A stretch of DNA of 64,000 nt. It comes from Micromonospora eburnea (GTDB lineage Bacteria; Actinomycetota; Actinomycetes; Mycobacteriales; Micromonosporaceae). The first letter of the stretch is position 1; every line of letters begins with the position of its first letter. The DNA lies in NCBI RefSeq assembly GCF_900090225.1, contig NZ_FMHY01000002.1, forward strand, positions 3,410,001 to 3,474,000, given 5' to 3'. The notes below the pieces were generated by a model. The model was not told the DNA's origin and ran no database searches. It saw only the letters and a program-made list of their open reading frames with translations. The position numbers and the translations under genes are program-made. This document shows, piece after piece, positions 8,817 through 16,729 of this stretch.

Positions 8817-9596
8817 TCAGCCGGGGCGTACCGGGGTGCCGTTCGTGACCGGTGCGGCGACCGTGCCGGACGTGACCCGCGGGTCCGGGTCCCGACGACG
8901 ACGCCGGGTCAGCAGGCCGACGCCGAGCAGCGTGACGATGCCCACCGCCTCCAGGGACAGGAGTAGCCACTGCGGGACGCGATCACCGTCGGCGTCGGGC
9001 TTGCCCAGCCAGCGCAGCCGGCCGGTGATGGTGAAGGGCTGCCCACCGGCCGTCGCGTGGACCGTCCAGTCGCCGACCGGATGCGGGTGCCGCGGGTCCG
9101 ATTCGACCGCCGGCGGCCGCGCCTGCCCCATCCAGTGGATGCGATGGTCGTGCCAGCGGCTGGTGCCCTTGGCGCCGACGGTCCGCCACGCCGGCGCGAG
9201 CGCGGTCGGATCCTGCCCGGCCGGCAGGCTGTCGGCGAACAGGCTGCGGTTGAGGTACGTGGTCTGCGACAGCTCGTTCTCCTGCACCGTCGTCGCGGTG
9301 ATCCGCAGGTACGGCTCCCGGCTGTAGCCGAGCACGATCACCTCGGCCGGCCCGGCGTTGGTGATCTCGATCCACTCACCGCCCGGGTCGACGCGTACCT
9401 CCACGCCAGGCGGTTGCGGTGTGACGGCGGTCAGGTCGGTCCGGTAGTAGGCCGCGTCGGGAATCGGTTGCCCGCCGCCGTGTCCGGCGACCGGCGCCGC
9501 CTGACCAGCCACCACGGCGATGACGGCACCCAGCACGGCTACGACTCTGCGCGACCACCTGCCCACGGACGTGATTCTGGCCGGCATCTCGCCCAC
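8817..9596 (-). CDS. Secreted, membrane-anchored hypothetical protein
   Basis: About 259 residues. The N-terminus has a signal peptide (RRVVAVLGAVIAVVAG, then an Ala-rich cleavage region before GHGGG). The mature part has a beta-rich domain (PGGEWIEITNAGPAEVIVLGYSRE) with several His and Trp residues (SRWHDHRIHWMG), and a C-terminal transmembrane helix (WLLLSLEAVGIVTLLGVGLL) is followed by RRRRR as cytoplasmic anchor. The His-rich patch could bind metal; that is speculation. The listed GTG start lacks a ribosome site; the ATG at 9587 is an alternative. A perfect 14-bp palindrome lies just upstream. It lies downstream of the molybdopterin oxidoreductase operon on the same strand. Confidence 0.75.
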   Translation of the reverse strand: MGEMPARITSVGRWSRRVVAVLGAVIAVVAGQAAPVAGHGGGQPIPDAAYYRTDLTAVTPQPPGVEVRVDPGGEWIEITNAGPAEVIVLGYSREPYLRITATTVQENELSQTTYLNRSLFADSLPAGQDPTALAPAWRTVGAKGTSRWHDHRIHWMGQARPPAVESDPRHPHPVGDWTVHATAGGQPFTITGRLRWLGKPDADGDRVPQWLLLSLEAVGIVTLLGVGLLTRRRRRDPDPRVTSGTVAAPVTNGTPVRPG

Positions 9597-9601
9597 GCGG
9601 T

Positions 9602-9615
9602 CCGTTCATGAACGG
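9602..9615. promoter_or_regulatory. Perfect 14-bp palindrome CCGTTCATGAACGG
   Basis: A perfect dyad 5 nt upstream of the start of the secreted anchored protein gene and about 70 nt after the stop of the membrane protein gene. The position suits a repressor operator; no regulator is identified. Confidence 0.45.
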
Positions 9616-9685
9616 AATGTCATCGACCGGCTCGTATCCGGGCCGTCGGTGTCCCGGCCTGAACGTCGGGGCGGCGGCGGTCGGG

Positions 9686-10156
9686 TCACCGGCGCCGGGC
9701 CCACCGCCTCAGCGCGTAGCCCACGGCGCTGGCCAGGAACAGGGCGGCCGTGGCGAGCAGCCAGCGGACGAGGAACGGCCGCTGGTCCTGCCCGGACGCG
9801 GCCAGATAGGCCGGCGCGTCCAGTCGGAGGATGCCGGGCAGAAAGACGAGGAACAGCAGCCCCGAGGCCAGGGCCGGCACGCGGACGTGGTTCAGCGGCG
9901 ACGGGCCCACCGACGGCACGACGCGGGTGCCCGGCGCGTGCCGCAGCACCGCGTCGGCCAGCCCGTAGACCGGGAACAGCACGAGGTCGTGGGCGATCGC
10001 CGCGCCGACGAACCAGATCAGCATCCGGCCGGCGGCCGGCTCCGCGGCGAGCCGCAACGCCACCCACCCGGTGACGGCGAAGGCCCCGACGAGCAGCAGC
10101 AGGTGCCCGAGCGGCGCCCCGTACGCCGACCGGAACCGGGCCGCGAGGTCAGCCAC
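9686..10156 (-). CDS. Small polytopic membrane protein coupled to molybdopterin oxidoreductase
   Basis: 156 residues with four probable transmembrane helices (GHLLLLVGAFAVTGWVALRLA; MLIWFVGAAIAHDLVLFPVYGLADAVL; ALASGLLFLVFLPGIL; LVRWLLATAALFLASAVGYAL). The GTG at 10156 overlaps the end of the upstream gene by 8 nt, which indicates translational coupling. The histidine in AIAHDLVLF could be a haem or metal ligand, but that is inference. It may form a membrane complex with the product of the preceding gene. No family name is recognised. Confidence 0.8.
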   Translation of the reverse strand: MADLAARFRSAYGAPLGHLLLLVGAFAVTGWVALRLAAEPAAGRMLIWFVGAAIAHDLVLFPVYGLADAVLRHAPGTRVVPSVGPSPLNHVRVPALASGLLFLVFLPGILRLDAPAYLAASGQDQRPFLVRWLLATAALFLASAVGYALRRWARRR

Positions 10157-11531
10157 CCGTACGCCCCCGGAACTCGATCTCCGTGACCCACTTCGTGCAG
10201 TGCACCCCGGGCAGGGCCGGGACGATGACCCGCGCCGGGTAACCGTGGTCGAGGGTGAGATCGACTCCGTTGACCCGCAGCGCGAGCAGGGCGTCCGCGT
10301 CGTGGACCTGGTTGGCCTGGAGGGTCGCCTGCCGGAACAGTCCCGCCTTCTCCAGCGAACGGACGTGCGCCGCGCCGATCCGGCCCGCCCTGACGTGCGC
10401 GGCGAGGTCCCGCAGCCGTACGCCGGACCAGGTCTGCACGGTTGACCACCCCTCCACGCAGGCGATCGGCAGCGTGACGGTGTGCTGGGCCATGGCCAGC
10501 AGGCCGGCGCGGTCCACGGTGACGGCGCGCCCGTTCGCCCGCAGGGTGAGCCGCCAGCCCGGCCCGGTGTCCGCGGCCTGGACGCCGGCGGCGGCCGCGG
10601 TCCGGTTGACCGGGAACCCGGTCGGGCCGCCGCCCGGCTGCCGGCCCCGGGGCAGCAGCAGCGCGGTACGTCGCCAGGGCCCGTCGAGGTGCTGCCCCAC
10701 GGTGAGCGCGGCGAGCAGCAGCGACAGGCCGCCGACCAGCGCGAGCGCGCCGCGCCGGCTCGTCGTGGCCGGCCGAGGTCGGGCGGCCACCAACCCGTCC
10801 GGGTCGGGCGGCTCGGGCCGGGTCGCCGCGCGGCCGGTGGCCAGCTCCCGACGCAGCGGACGGGATCGCAGCGCGGTGAGCATCCGCCGCGACCTGAGCG
10901 CCACGTGCGCGACCAGCGCGGCGACGAACACCCAGGCGCCGAAGTAGTGGGCGGTGTAGAAGTCGAAGCCGAACAGGTACGCGTACTGGATGTCGAGCAG
11001 GCCGGTGGCGATCTCGAACAGGATCCCGCCGACCAGCAGGAGCAGGGACAGCCGTTCCAGCACCTGCGCCACCGAGCGGGCCGGCGGCCAGTCGAACAGC
11101 TTCGGCAGCACCGACCAGAGTTTGGCCAGCACGACCGGGACCAGCGTGATCCCGAGCCCCACGTGCACGCCCTGGGTGAGACGGAACAGCCAGGAAGGGC
11201 GGGTCGGCCAGTCGAACGGCGGCAGTCGCAGCCACCCGACGTCGCGCGGGTACGCCTGACCGAACCGCGGGGCGTAGGCGACGTAGTCCAGCAGTCCGGT
11301 GAGGAACACCAGCGGCAGGCCGACGAGCAGGACCACCGCGAACACCGAGGTGAGCCACGGGCCGCGCAGCGGGCTGCGCCATCGCCGGTTCGCCGTCGCG
11401 GCGCCGGGCGGCGGATGCTCGGCCAGGACCGCCCACCACCGCCGGGGGAAACCGTAGCCTGGACGGCCGCGCGGGGCACGCCTCGGCCCGGCCGGCGAAT
11501 CCCCGGCCGGGGGAGTGCTCTGCGCGTTCAC
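10149..11531 (-). CDS. Membrane-bound molybdopterin-dependent oxidoreductase (sulfite oxidase-like)
   Basis: 460 residues. The N-terminal half is a four-helix membrane domain resembling cytochrome b561/Ni-hydrogenase type b cytochromes (His in GVHVGLG, TAHYFGAW and VAHVAL as possible haem ligands). After another helix near residue 265 comes an extracytoplasmic SUOX-type molybdopterin domain: TLPIACVEGWS holds the conserved molybdenum-ligating cysteine, followed by GVRLRDL and HGYPARVIVPALPG and KWVTEIEF. Electrons from a periplasmic substrate would pass to the membrane. The GTG start has GGAG 5 nt upstream. It is divergent from the epimerase gene across 180 nt. The physiological substrate is unknown. 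Confidence 0.88.
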   Translation of the reverse strand: MNAQSTPPAGDSPAGPRRAPRGRPGYGFPRRWWAVLAEHPPPGAATANRRWRSPLRGPWLTSVFAVVLLVGLPLVFLTGLLDYVAYAPRFGQAYPRDVGWLRLPPFDWPTRPSWLFRLTQGVHVGLGITLVPVVLAKLWSVLPKLFDWPPARSVAQVLERLSLLLLVGGILFEIATGLLDIQYAYLFGFDFYTAHYFGAWVFVAALVAHVALRSRRMLTALRSRPLRRELATGRAATRPEPPDPDGLVAARPRPATTSRRGALALVGGLSLLLAALTVGQHLDGPWRRTALLLPRGRQPGGGPTGFPVNRTAAAAGVQAADTGPGWRLTLRANGRAVTVDRAGLLAMAQHTVTLPIACVEGWSTVQTWSGVRLRDLAAHVRAGRIGAAHVRSLEKAGLFRQATLQANQVHDADALLALRVNGVDLTLDHGYPARVIVPALPGVHCTKWVTEIEFRGRTGG

Positions 11532-11697
11532 CGGTTCTCCTCACGGCCGCGACGGCGGGACGCCCGGTCCCTCTCCGGCAGGTTACGGGCGGCGCCGCCG
11601 GGCGGGCCTGGATTGCCGGGATTACGGAAGCCCCGCGCACGTGTTGCGAGGTCCTTACGGCTTCGTCGACCCGGCCCGCCGGGCCCGTCCGCCGACC

Positions 11698-11713
11698 TAC
11701 CCTGACCCGCATG
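11698..11713 (+). promoter_or_regulatory. Leaderless-type promoter: TACCCT, 7 nt, ATG
   Basis: TACCCT ends 7 nt before the ATG at 11711 and there is no Shine-Dalgarno, so the epimerase mRNA is probably leaderless. Confidence 0.55.
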
Positions 11714-12772
11714 CGGATACTGGTCACCGGCGCGGCCGGTTTCATCGGGTCGCAGGTCGCCGACCTGCTCGCCGTCGAGGGGCACGAGGTGGTGGCGCTG
11801 GACGCGCTGCTGCCCCAGGCACACGGTGGTGAGCTGCCGGAGTGGTCCCGGCGGCACGCCCCGGTGGTCGGTGACGTGCGTGATCCCGGCCTGCTCGACC
11901 GGCTGCTGCCCGGGGTCGACGCGGTGTGCCACCAGGCCGCCATGGTCGGGCACGGGATCGACCCGTCGGACGCCCCCGGGTACGCCAGCCACAACGACTA
12001 CGGCACCGCGGTGCTGCTGGCCGCCATGCACCGGGCCGGGGTGCGCCGGCTGGTGCTGGCCAGCTCCATGGTGGTCTACGGCGAGGGGCGCTACGAGTGC
12101 GCCCGGCACCGGGTCGTCCGACCCGCTCCGCGGCGCCCCGCCGACCTGGCCGCCGGCCGCTACGACCCGACCTGCCCCGAGTGCGCCGGCACGCTCACCC
12201 CTGTCCTGGTGCGCGAGGATGCCCCGCTGGAGCCGCGCAGCACGTACGCGGCCAGCAAACTCGCCCAGGAACACCTGGCCGGAGCCTGGGCGCGGCAGAC
12301 CGGTGGCGAGGTGTGGGCGCTGCGCTACCACAACGTCTACGGGCCCCGCATGCCCCGCGACACCCCGTACGCCGGGGTGGCGTCGATCTTCCGGTCCGAA
12401 CTCGCGGCGGGCCGGCCGCCCAGGGTCCTCGAGGACGGCCGGCAACGGCGCGACTTCGTCCACGTCACCGACGTGGCGCGCGCCAATCTGCTGGCCCTGG
12501 CCGCACCGTCGCCGGAGCCCCTGGTGCCGGTGAACGTCTGCTCCGGCGAACCGCGGACCGTCGGTGACCTGGCCGCCGCCCTGGCCGCCGCGATGGCCGG
12601 CCCGGCGCCGCTGATCGTCGGCGGCGCCCGCGCCGCCGACGTGCGGCACGTCGTCGCCGACCCGCGCCGGGCGACCGAACTGCTCGGCTACACCGCCCGG
12701 ATCGGGTTCGCCGACGGGATCGCCGCCTTCGCCACCGACCCGCTGCGCGAACCGGCGGCGCTGCCCGCCTGA
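11711..12772 (+). CDS. NAD-dependent epimerase/dehydratase with Cys-rich insertion
   Basis: An extended SDR of 353 residues related to UDP-glucose 4-epimerases and dTDP-sugar dehydratases. The Rossmann motif GAAGFIGS is near residue 8, ASSMVVYG precedes the active site and the catalytic pair is Y179/K183 in YAASK. Between these lies an insertion of about 45 residues with C130, H133 and a CPEC motif (C155, C158), a plausible structural zinc site that classical GalE or RmlB lack. It lies between a molybdopterin oxidoreductase on one side and several glycosyltransferase genes on the other, so it probably supplies a nucleotide sugar for a surface glycan. The precise sugar is unknown. Confidence 0.88.
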   Translation: MRILVTGAAGFIGSQVADLLAVEGHEVVALDALLPQAHGGELPEWSRRHAPVVGDVRDPGLLDRLLPGVDAVCHQAAMVGHGIDPSDAPGYASHNDYGTAVLLAAMHRAGVRRLVLASSMVVYGEGRYECARHRVVRPAPRRPADLAAGRYDPTCPECAGTLTPVLVREDAPLEPRSTYAASKLAQEHLAGAWARQTGGEVWALRYHNVYGPRMPRDTPYAGVASIFRSELAAGRPPRVLEDGRQRRDFVHVTDVARANLLALAAPSPEPLVPVNVCSGEPRTVGDLAAALAAAMAGPAPLIVGGARAADVRHVVADPRRATELLGYTARIGFADGIAAFATDPLREPAALPA

Positions 12773-12799
12773 CCGCCCGCGCCGCCGGCCGGCGTCCGG

Positions 12800-14194
12800 T
12801 CAGGAGACCGTGAACAGCAGGTGGTTTACCGCGAGGGCGGTCGCCGCCTGCCCGGCCAGCCACCAGCGGCGGGTCGCCGGCGGCAGCTGGGCGGCGGCGA
12901 CCAGCAGCCACACCGCGAACGGCAGCCAGATCCGCTCCACCTCCGCCTTGCTCAACCCGGACAGGTCCGCCGCGAGCACCACCACCGCCGCCGCGACCGG
13001 CAGCAACGCGGCAGGCCCGGCGGCGACCGCCGACCCGACGAGCCGGGCGTCGGGGCCGCGCGACGCGGGGCGGATCGCCGTCACCCCGGCCCGCACCGCC
13101 CGGACCAGCGCCGGCCCGCACGCCGGGCCGGCGGACAGCACCAGGGCCGCCAGGTTCGCCCACACCCAGTAGCCGTACGGGCGGTCGGTCGCCCAGCCCT
13201 GGTGGTACCGCTCCACCACCCGCTGGTAGCCGTCCCACCACCAGAACCCGGCCGACGTGAAGGCGGCCACGACCACGGTGACCCCGGCCACCCCGGACAG
13301 CAGCGCGACGACCCGGCCCGCCCGGCGCAGTGCCAGCACCACCAGCGCCAGCAGGCCGACCAGCACGAAGCCGTACGACAGATACAGCGCGAAGCCCAAC
13401 GCCAACCCACCGGCGGCGGGGGCCAGCCGGCCGCGTACCGCCAGCAGCGCCAGGCCGGCCGCGACCACGCCGGCGAACAGCCCGTCCGCCGACGCCCCCA
13501 CCCACACCGCTCCGGGCAGCAGCACCAGGAACGGCAGGACCGCGCGGGCGGTGGACTCGGCACCGAGCGCCCGTATCGCCACCGGCACCGAGACCGTGAC
13601 GCTCGTGCCCACCAGTACGCAGACCAGCGCGGCGGCGGTGCCCCCGCCGAGCCCGATCCGGTCCAGCCCGACGAACACCAGCAGCGCGCCGGGCGGGTGG
13701 CCGGCGGTGTGGGTCGACCACGAGTCCGGCTGGAAGTCCAGGATGCGCCCGGCGAACCCGGCCAGCGCGGCGGGCACGTCCCGGATCCCGGGCACCTCGT
13801 GCAGGTACTCCGCCTGCACGGTGAGCCGCTCGGTGAACCCCGCCGACCAGCCGTCCACCAGCGACAGCGACAGCGTCCACGCCGTCGACGCCAGCCAGGC
13901 CGCGCCGAGCAGCGGACCCCAGCGGGCGACCCGCGCCCACCGCACCCCGGAGCCGACCACCACGACCGCCACCAGCACCGCGGCCGGCGTTCCCCAGCCG
14001 GCGTGCGGACGCCAGGTGGCGTACAGCGGGGCGGCGTCCGCGTGCAGACCGACCCCGCGCGCGTTGAGGATCGCCCCGACCGCCGCGGCGACGGCCACCA
14101 GCGCGACCTCGACGCCCAGCACGGTCAGGTCGCCCCGCTGCCGGCGGGTCGGCGTCCGCCCGGGCGCGGCGGGCCAGCTCGTGGTCGTTCCCAT
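12800..14194 (-). CDS. Polytopic membrane protein, GT39/ArnT-like glycosyltransferase family
   Basis: 464 residues with about 11 to 12 hydrophobic helices. A large loop after the first helices contains ILDFQPDSWSTHTAGHPPGALLVFVGLDR, resembling the first periplasmic loop of GT-C polyprenyl-phosphate-sugar transferases. The Asp/His-containing HTAGHPPGA segment recurs in actinobacterial proteins annotated as glycosyltransferase family 39 or hypothetical membrane protein. GT-C enzymes move a sugar from a lipid carrier to an extracytoplasmic acceptor. The gene is divergent from a GT2 gene of the kind that makes polyprenyl-phosphate sugars, which supports this role. Family assignment is tentative because acidic DxD/ExD motifs are not clear. 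Confidence 0.7.
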   Translation of the reverse strand: MGTTTSWPAAPGRTPTRRQRGDLTVLGVEVALVAVAAAVGAILNARGVGLHADAAPLYATWRPHAGWGTPAAVLVAVVVVGSGVRWARVARWGPLLGAAWLASTAWTLSLSLVDGWSAGFTERLTVQAEYLHEVPGIRDVPAALAGFAGRILDFQPDSWSTHTAGHPPGALLVFVGLDRIGLGGGTAAALVCVLVGTSVTVSVPVAIRALGAESTARAVLPFLVLLPGAVWVGASADGLFAGVVAAGLALLAVRGRLAPAAGGLALGFALYLSYGFVLVGLLALVVLALRRAGRVVALLSGVAGVTVVVAAFTSAGFWWWDGYQRVVERYHQGWATDRPYGYWVWANLAALVLSAGPACGPALVRAVRAGVTAIRPASRGPDARLVGSAVAAGPAALLPVAAAVVVLAADLSGLSKAEVERIWLPFAVWLLVAAAQLPPATRRWWLAGQAATALAVNHLLFTVS

Positions 14195-14324
14195 GCCGAC
14201 CGGACGGTACGACCTCCCGGGCCCGTCGGCAGGTGAACGGCTGGATTGTCACCGTCCGGTGGGAACGATCCGCCGGAGCCGATCCGTAAGGTTCGATCTG
14301 CCGGCCGGCGCCCGGGTGGCGGCC

Positions 14325-14340
14325 TAGCGTCGGTGCTGTG
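14325..14340 (+). promoter_or_regulatory. Leaderless-type promoter: TAGCGT, 7 nt, GTG
   Basis: TAGCGT ends 7 nt before the GTG at 14338, without a Shine-Dalgarno. It would drive the three-gene glycosyltransferase-methyltransferase unit. Confidence 0.55.
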
Positions 14341-15012
14341 CCCACAACCATTGACGTGGTTCTGCCGTGCCTCGACGAGGCCGCCGCCCTGCCCGGTGTC
14401 CTCACCACGCTGCCGCCTGGCTACCGGCCGATCGTGGTGGACAACGGCTCCCGGGACGGCTCGGCGCAGGTCGCCGCGCGGCACGGGGCTCGGGTGGTGC
14501 ACGAGCCCCGGCGGGGCTACGGCGCGGCCGTGCACGCCGGGCTGCTGGCCGCCGACGCGGAGCTGGTCTGCGTCCTCGACGCCGACGGCTCCTTCGATCC
14601 GGCGGAACTGCCCGCCCTGGTCGACCCGGTCGCCCGGGGCGTCGCCGACCTGGCGGTGGGCCGGCGGCGACCCGTTTCCGCCGGGGTCTGGCCGTGGCAC
14701 GCCCGCGCCGGCACCGCTCTCGTCGCGGCGCTGCTGCGCCAGCGGGGCGTGCCGTTGCGCGACCTCAGCCCGATCCGGGTGGCCCGCCGCGAGGCCCTGC
14801 TCGACCTCGGCGTCGCCGACCGGGCCTTCGGTTATCCCCTCGAACTGCTGATCCGTGCCGCCGCGGCCGGCTGGCGGATCCGGGAGCTGGACGTCAGCTA
14901 CGCCCCGCGCGCCGCCGGCACCCGGTCCAAGGTCTCCGGCTCGGTACGCGGCACGTTGCGCGCCACCCGCGACTTCGCCGGGGTCCTGCGCACCGTGGGC
15001 CGGCCCCGGTGA
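14338..15012 (+). CDS. Glycosyltransferase family 2 (polyprenyl-phosphate sugar synthase-like)
   Basis: 224 residues, a single GT-A domain. Key motifs are VVDNGSRDGS (residues ~39-48) for nucleotide binding, CVLDADGSFDP with the DxD metal site, and a C-terminal acceptor-side segment (RIRELDVSYAPRAAGTRSKVSGS) like that of dolichyl-phosphate mannose synthases. It lacks the C-terminal membrane helices of larger relatives. The stop overlaps the GTG of the next gene (GTGA), so it is the first gene of a coupled three-gene unit. It probably transfers a sugar to a polyprenyl phosphate or another lipid acceptor. Confidence 0.85.
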   Translation: MPTTIDVVLPCLDEAAALPGVLTTLPPGYRPIVVDNGSRDGSAQVAARHGARVVHEPRRGYGAAVHAGLLAADAELVCVLDADGSFDPAELPALVDPVARGVADLAVGRRRPVSAGVWPWHARAGTALVAALLRQRGVPLRDLSPIRVARREALLDLGVADRAFGYPLELLIRAAAAGWRIRELDVSYAPRAAGTRSKVSGSVRGTLRATRDFAGVLRTVGRPR

Positions 15013-15689
15013 CCGTGCTGCTGGTGGTGGCCAAGGCGCCCGTGCCGGGGGCCGTGAAGACCCGGCTCTGCCCACCGGCCAGCCCCGACCAGGCGGCCCG
15101 GATCGCCGCCGCGGCGCTACGCGACACCCTCGACGCCGTACGCGCCCTGCCCGGGGTGACCCCCGTGCTGGCCGTACGCGGGCGCGTCGCCGACGCCGAG
15201 GACGGCGCTGACCTGACGGCCGCCCTCGCTGGCTGGTCGGTGCTGGCGCAGCGCGGCGGTGACCTGGGCGACCGGCTCGCCAACGCCCACGCCGACGTGG
15301 CGGCGGCCTGGCCGGGACGGCCGGTGCTCCAGATCGGCATGGACACCCCGCAGCTGACCACGGGGCGGCTGCTCGCGGCGGTACGGCGTCTCGAACTGGC
15401 CGACGCCGTGCTCGGCCCGGCGGTGGACGGCGGGTGGTGGGCGCTGGGGCTGCGCGACCCCCGGCAGGCCGCCGCGTTGCGGGCGGTGCCGATGTCGACG
15501 GCGCGGACCGGCCGGCGTACCTGGGCGGCCCTCGCGGAGCGGGGCCTGCGCACCCTTCCCCTGCCGGTGCTGCGCGACGTCGACGAGTGGCCCGACGCGC
15601 TCGCGGTCGCCGCCGAGGCGCCGGCGAGCCGCTTCGCCCGCCAGGTCGCGCGGCTTCGTCCCACCCCGGTCCCGGGCGGCCGGCGATGA
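15009..15689 (+). CDS. DUF2064 / TIGR04282-type glycosyltransferase-like protein
   Basis: 226 residues. The start VTVLLVVAKAPVPGAVKTRL is the signature of the DUF2064 (TIGR04282) family, a GT-A-like fold related to CofC nucleotidyltransferases. IGMDTPQLT carries the conserved acidic metal site, and VDGGWWALGLR follows. Members are found next to GT2 enzymes and methyltransferases and are thought to transfer a sugar or activate a small molecule; their reaction is not established. The GTG start overlaps the previous stop and its own stop overlaps the following ATG, so all three products are likely made in fixed ratio. Confidence 0.85.
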   Translation: MTVLLVVAKAPVPGAVKTRLCPPASPDQAARIAAAALRDTLDAVRALPGVTPVLAVRGRVADAEDGADLTAALAGWSVLAQRGGDLGDRLANAHADVAAAWPGRPVLQIGMDTPQLTTGRLLAAVRRLELADAVLGPAVDGGWWALGLRDPRQAAALRAVPMSTARTGRRTWAALAERGLRTLPLPVLRDVDEWPDALAVAAEAPASRFARQVARLRPTPVPGGRR

Positions 15690-16390
15690 CCGTCGACGCG
15701 GTCGGTGCGGGCGGGCGACCGGACCGCCGGCCGGACCTCGACGAGATCGAGGACGTCTTCGCCCCGGCCATGCACCCGCAGCCGGGCGTGTACTGGCTCA
15801 CGCAGGCCGACGGCCGGCGTCGCCGGCTGCCGGTACGGCGCTGGCACGGTCCGCCCGAGCCGGCGACCGCCGCCGTCGTCGCCCGGTGCGCCGGACCAGC
15901 CCTGGACGTCGGCTGCGGCCCGGGCCGGCTCACGCTCGCGCTGGCTCGTGCCGGGCGCACCGCGGTCGGCGTCGACATCTCCCCGTACGCGGTGCGGCTC
16001 ACCCGGGCGCGTGGGGCGGTCGCCGTCCACCGGGACGTCTTCGCCGCCCTGCCCGGCGAGGGGCGCTGGGCGCACGTCCTGCTCGTCGACGGCAACATCG
16101 GCATCGGCGGTGACCCGTACGCCCTGCTCCGGCGGTGCCGGGAGCTGATCCGCGCCGACGGCACCATCCTCGTCGAGCTGGAACCGCCCGGGCCGGGGCT
16201 GTGGCGCGGGCACGTCCGGCTGACCTCCCGCTCCCCGGCGGGCCACGTGCGCCGCAGCGACGCCTTCCGTTGGGCGCGGCTGGACACGGTTGCGGTGCAC
16301 GACACCGCCCGCACCGCCGGGCTGACCGTGCGGGACGTGTTCGCGGTGGGCCACCGCTGGTTTGGTGAGCTGTTCCCGGAACAGCCGTGA
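15686..16390 (+). CDS. Class I SAM-dependent methyltransferase
   Basis: 234 residues, starting at an ATG that overlaps the previous stop (ATGA). Motif I is LDVGCGPGRL near residue 74, followed by VGVDISPYAV (motif II acidic residue) and LLVDGNIGIGG (motif IV position). Residues 1-60 contain DVFAPAMHPQPGVYWL, an N-terminal extension typical of methyltransferases that sit beside DUF2064 genes. It is the last gene of the coupled glycosyltransferase unit and probably methylates the product of that pathway. The acceptor is unknown. Confidence 0.85.
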   Translation: MTVDAVGAGGRPDRRPDLDEIEDVFAPAMHPQPGVYWLTQADGRRRRLPVRRWHGPPEPATAAVVARCAGPALDVGCGPGRLTLALARAGRTAVGVDISPYAVRLTRARGAVAVHRDVFAALPGEGRWAHVLLVDGNIGIGGDPYALLRRCRELIRADGTILVELEPPGPGLWRGHVRLTSRSPAGHVRRSDAFRWARLDTVAVHDTARTAGLTVRDVFAVGHRWFGELFPEQP

Positions 16391-16510
16391 CGCAACCGTC
16401 GACCGGTGGGCGCAGCGGACGGCGAGCCCGGCACCCCAGACCGGGCCGCCGCGTTGGCCGGTGGTCCCACCGGAAGCGGCATTGTGGTTGGCGTCCCGGC
16501 GCGGTCGGCC

Positions 16511-16729
16511 TATGGTGAACAGATGTACCCGGTCCGGCAGCCGCTCAGCGTCACCTCGGTGGCGCCTGCTGTCGTGCCCTGCCCGCGGCATGCGGTCGCG
16601 CCCATTCACGGCCTGCCGAGCCCGATCCCCACCGGCCGTGGCCCTCCGGGAATCTCCACCCCGCGAGTACGGCCACCAGGGCGAAGCCAATCGGCTTCGG
16701 CCTTTTTCTTTTTCCGGAAGGGATCCGAC
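16511..16729 (+). promoter_or_regulatory. Leader of the DksA-like gene: leaderless 69-codon ORF running through an intrinsic terminator
   Basis: TATGGT (16511-16516) lies 6 nt before an ATG at 16523, a leaderless start. From that ATG the frame stays open for 69 codons and enters the zinc-finger gene in frame. The encoded leader is Pro-rich and contains GPPG and RPPGR. A 7-bp hairpin plus T-run (16682-16713) sits just after the second Pro-Pro-Gly codons (16673-16681), so its 5' arm would be covered by a ribosome paused there. This looks like transcription attenuation; see findings. Confidence 0.5.
16682..16713 (+). terminator. Intrinsic terminator upstream of (and in frame with) the DksA-like gene
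   Basis: Arms CGAAGCC and GGCTTCG with a 4-nt loop are followed by GCC and a TTTTTCTTTTT run, one of the clearest Rho-independent signatures in the window. It lies 17 nt before the ATG of the next gene rather than after a gene, which suggests conditional read-through. Confidence 0.75.

Noticed and set aside
11528..12649. Minus-strand frame opposite the epimerase gene
   Set aside because: Antisense shadow; the epimerase has intact Rossmann and YxxxK motifs.
14255..14290. ECF-type promoter GGAAC...CGTA upstream of the GT2 gene
   Set aside because: The spacing (18 nt) is too long for the usual GGAAC-N16-CGT class, and a leaderless TAGCGT box explains the start.
12465..14408. Long minus-strand Arg/Gly-rich reading frame overlapping the GT39-like gene
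   Set aside because: It is a GC-rich shadow: no domain pattern, Arg/Gly/Pro dominated, while the frame 12800-14194 gives clear transmembrane helices.
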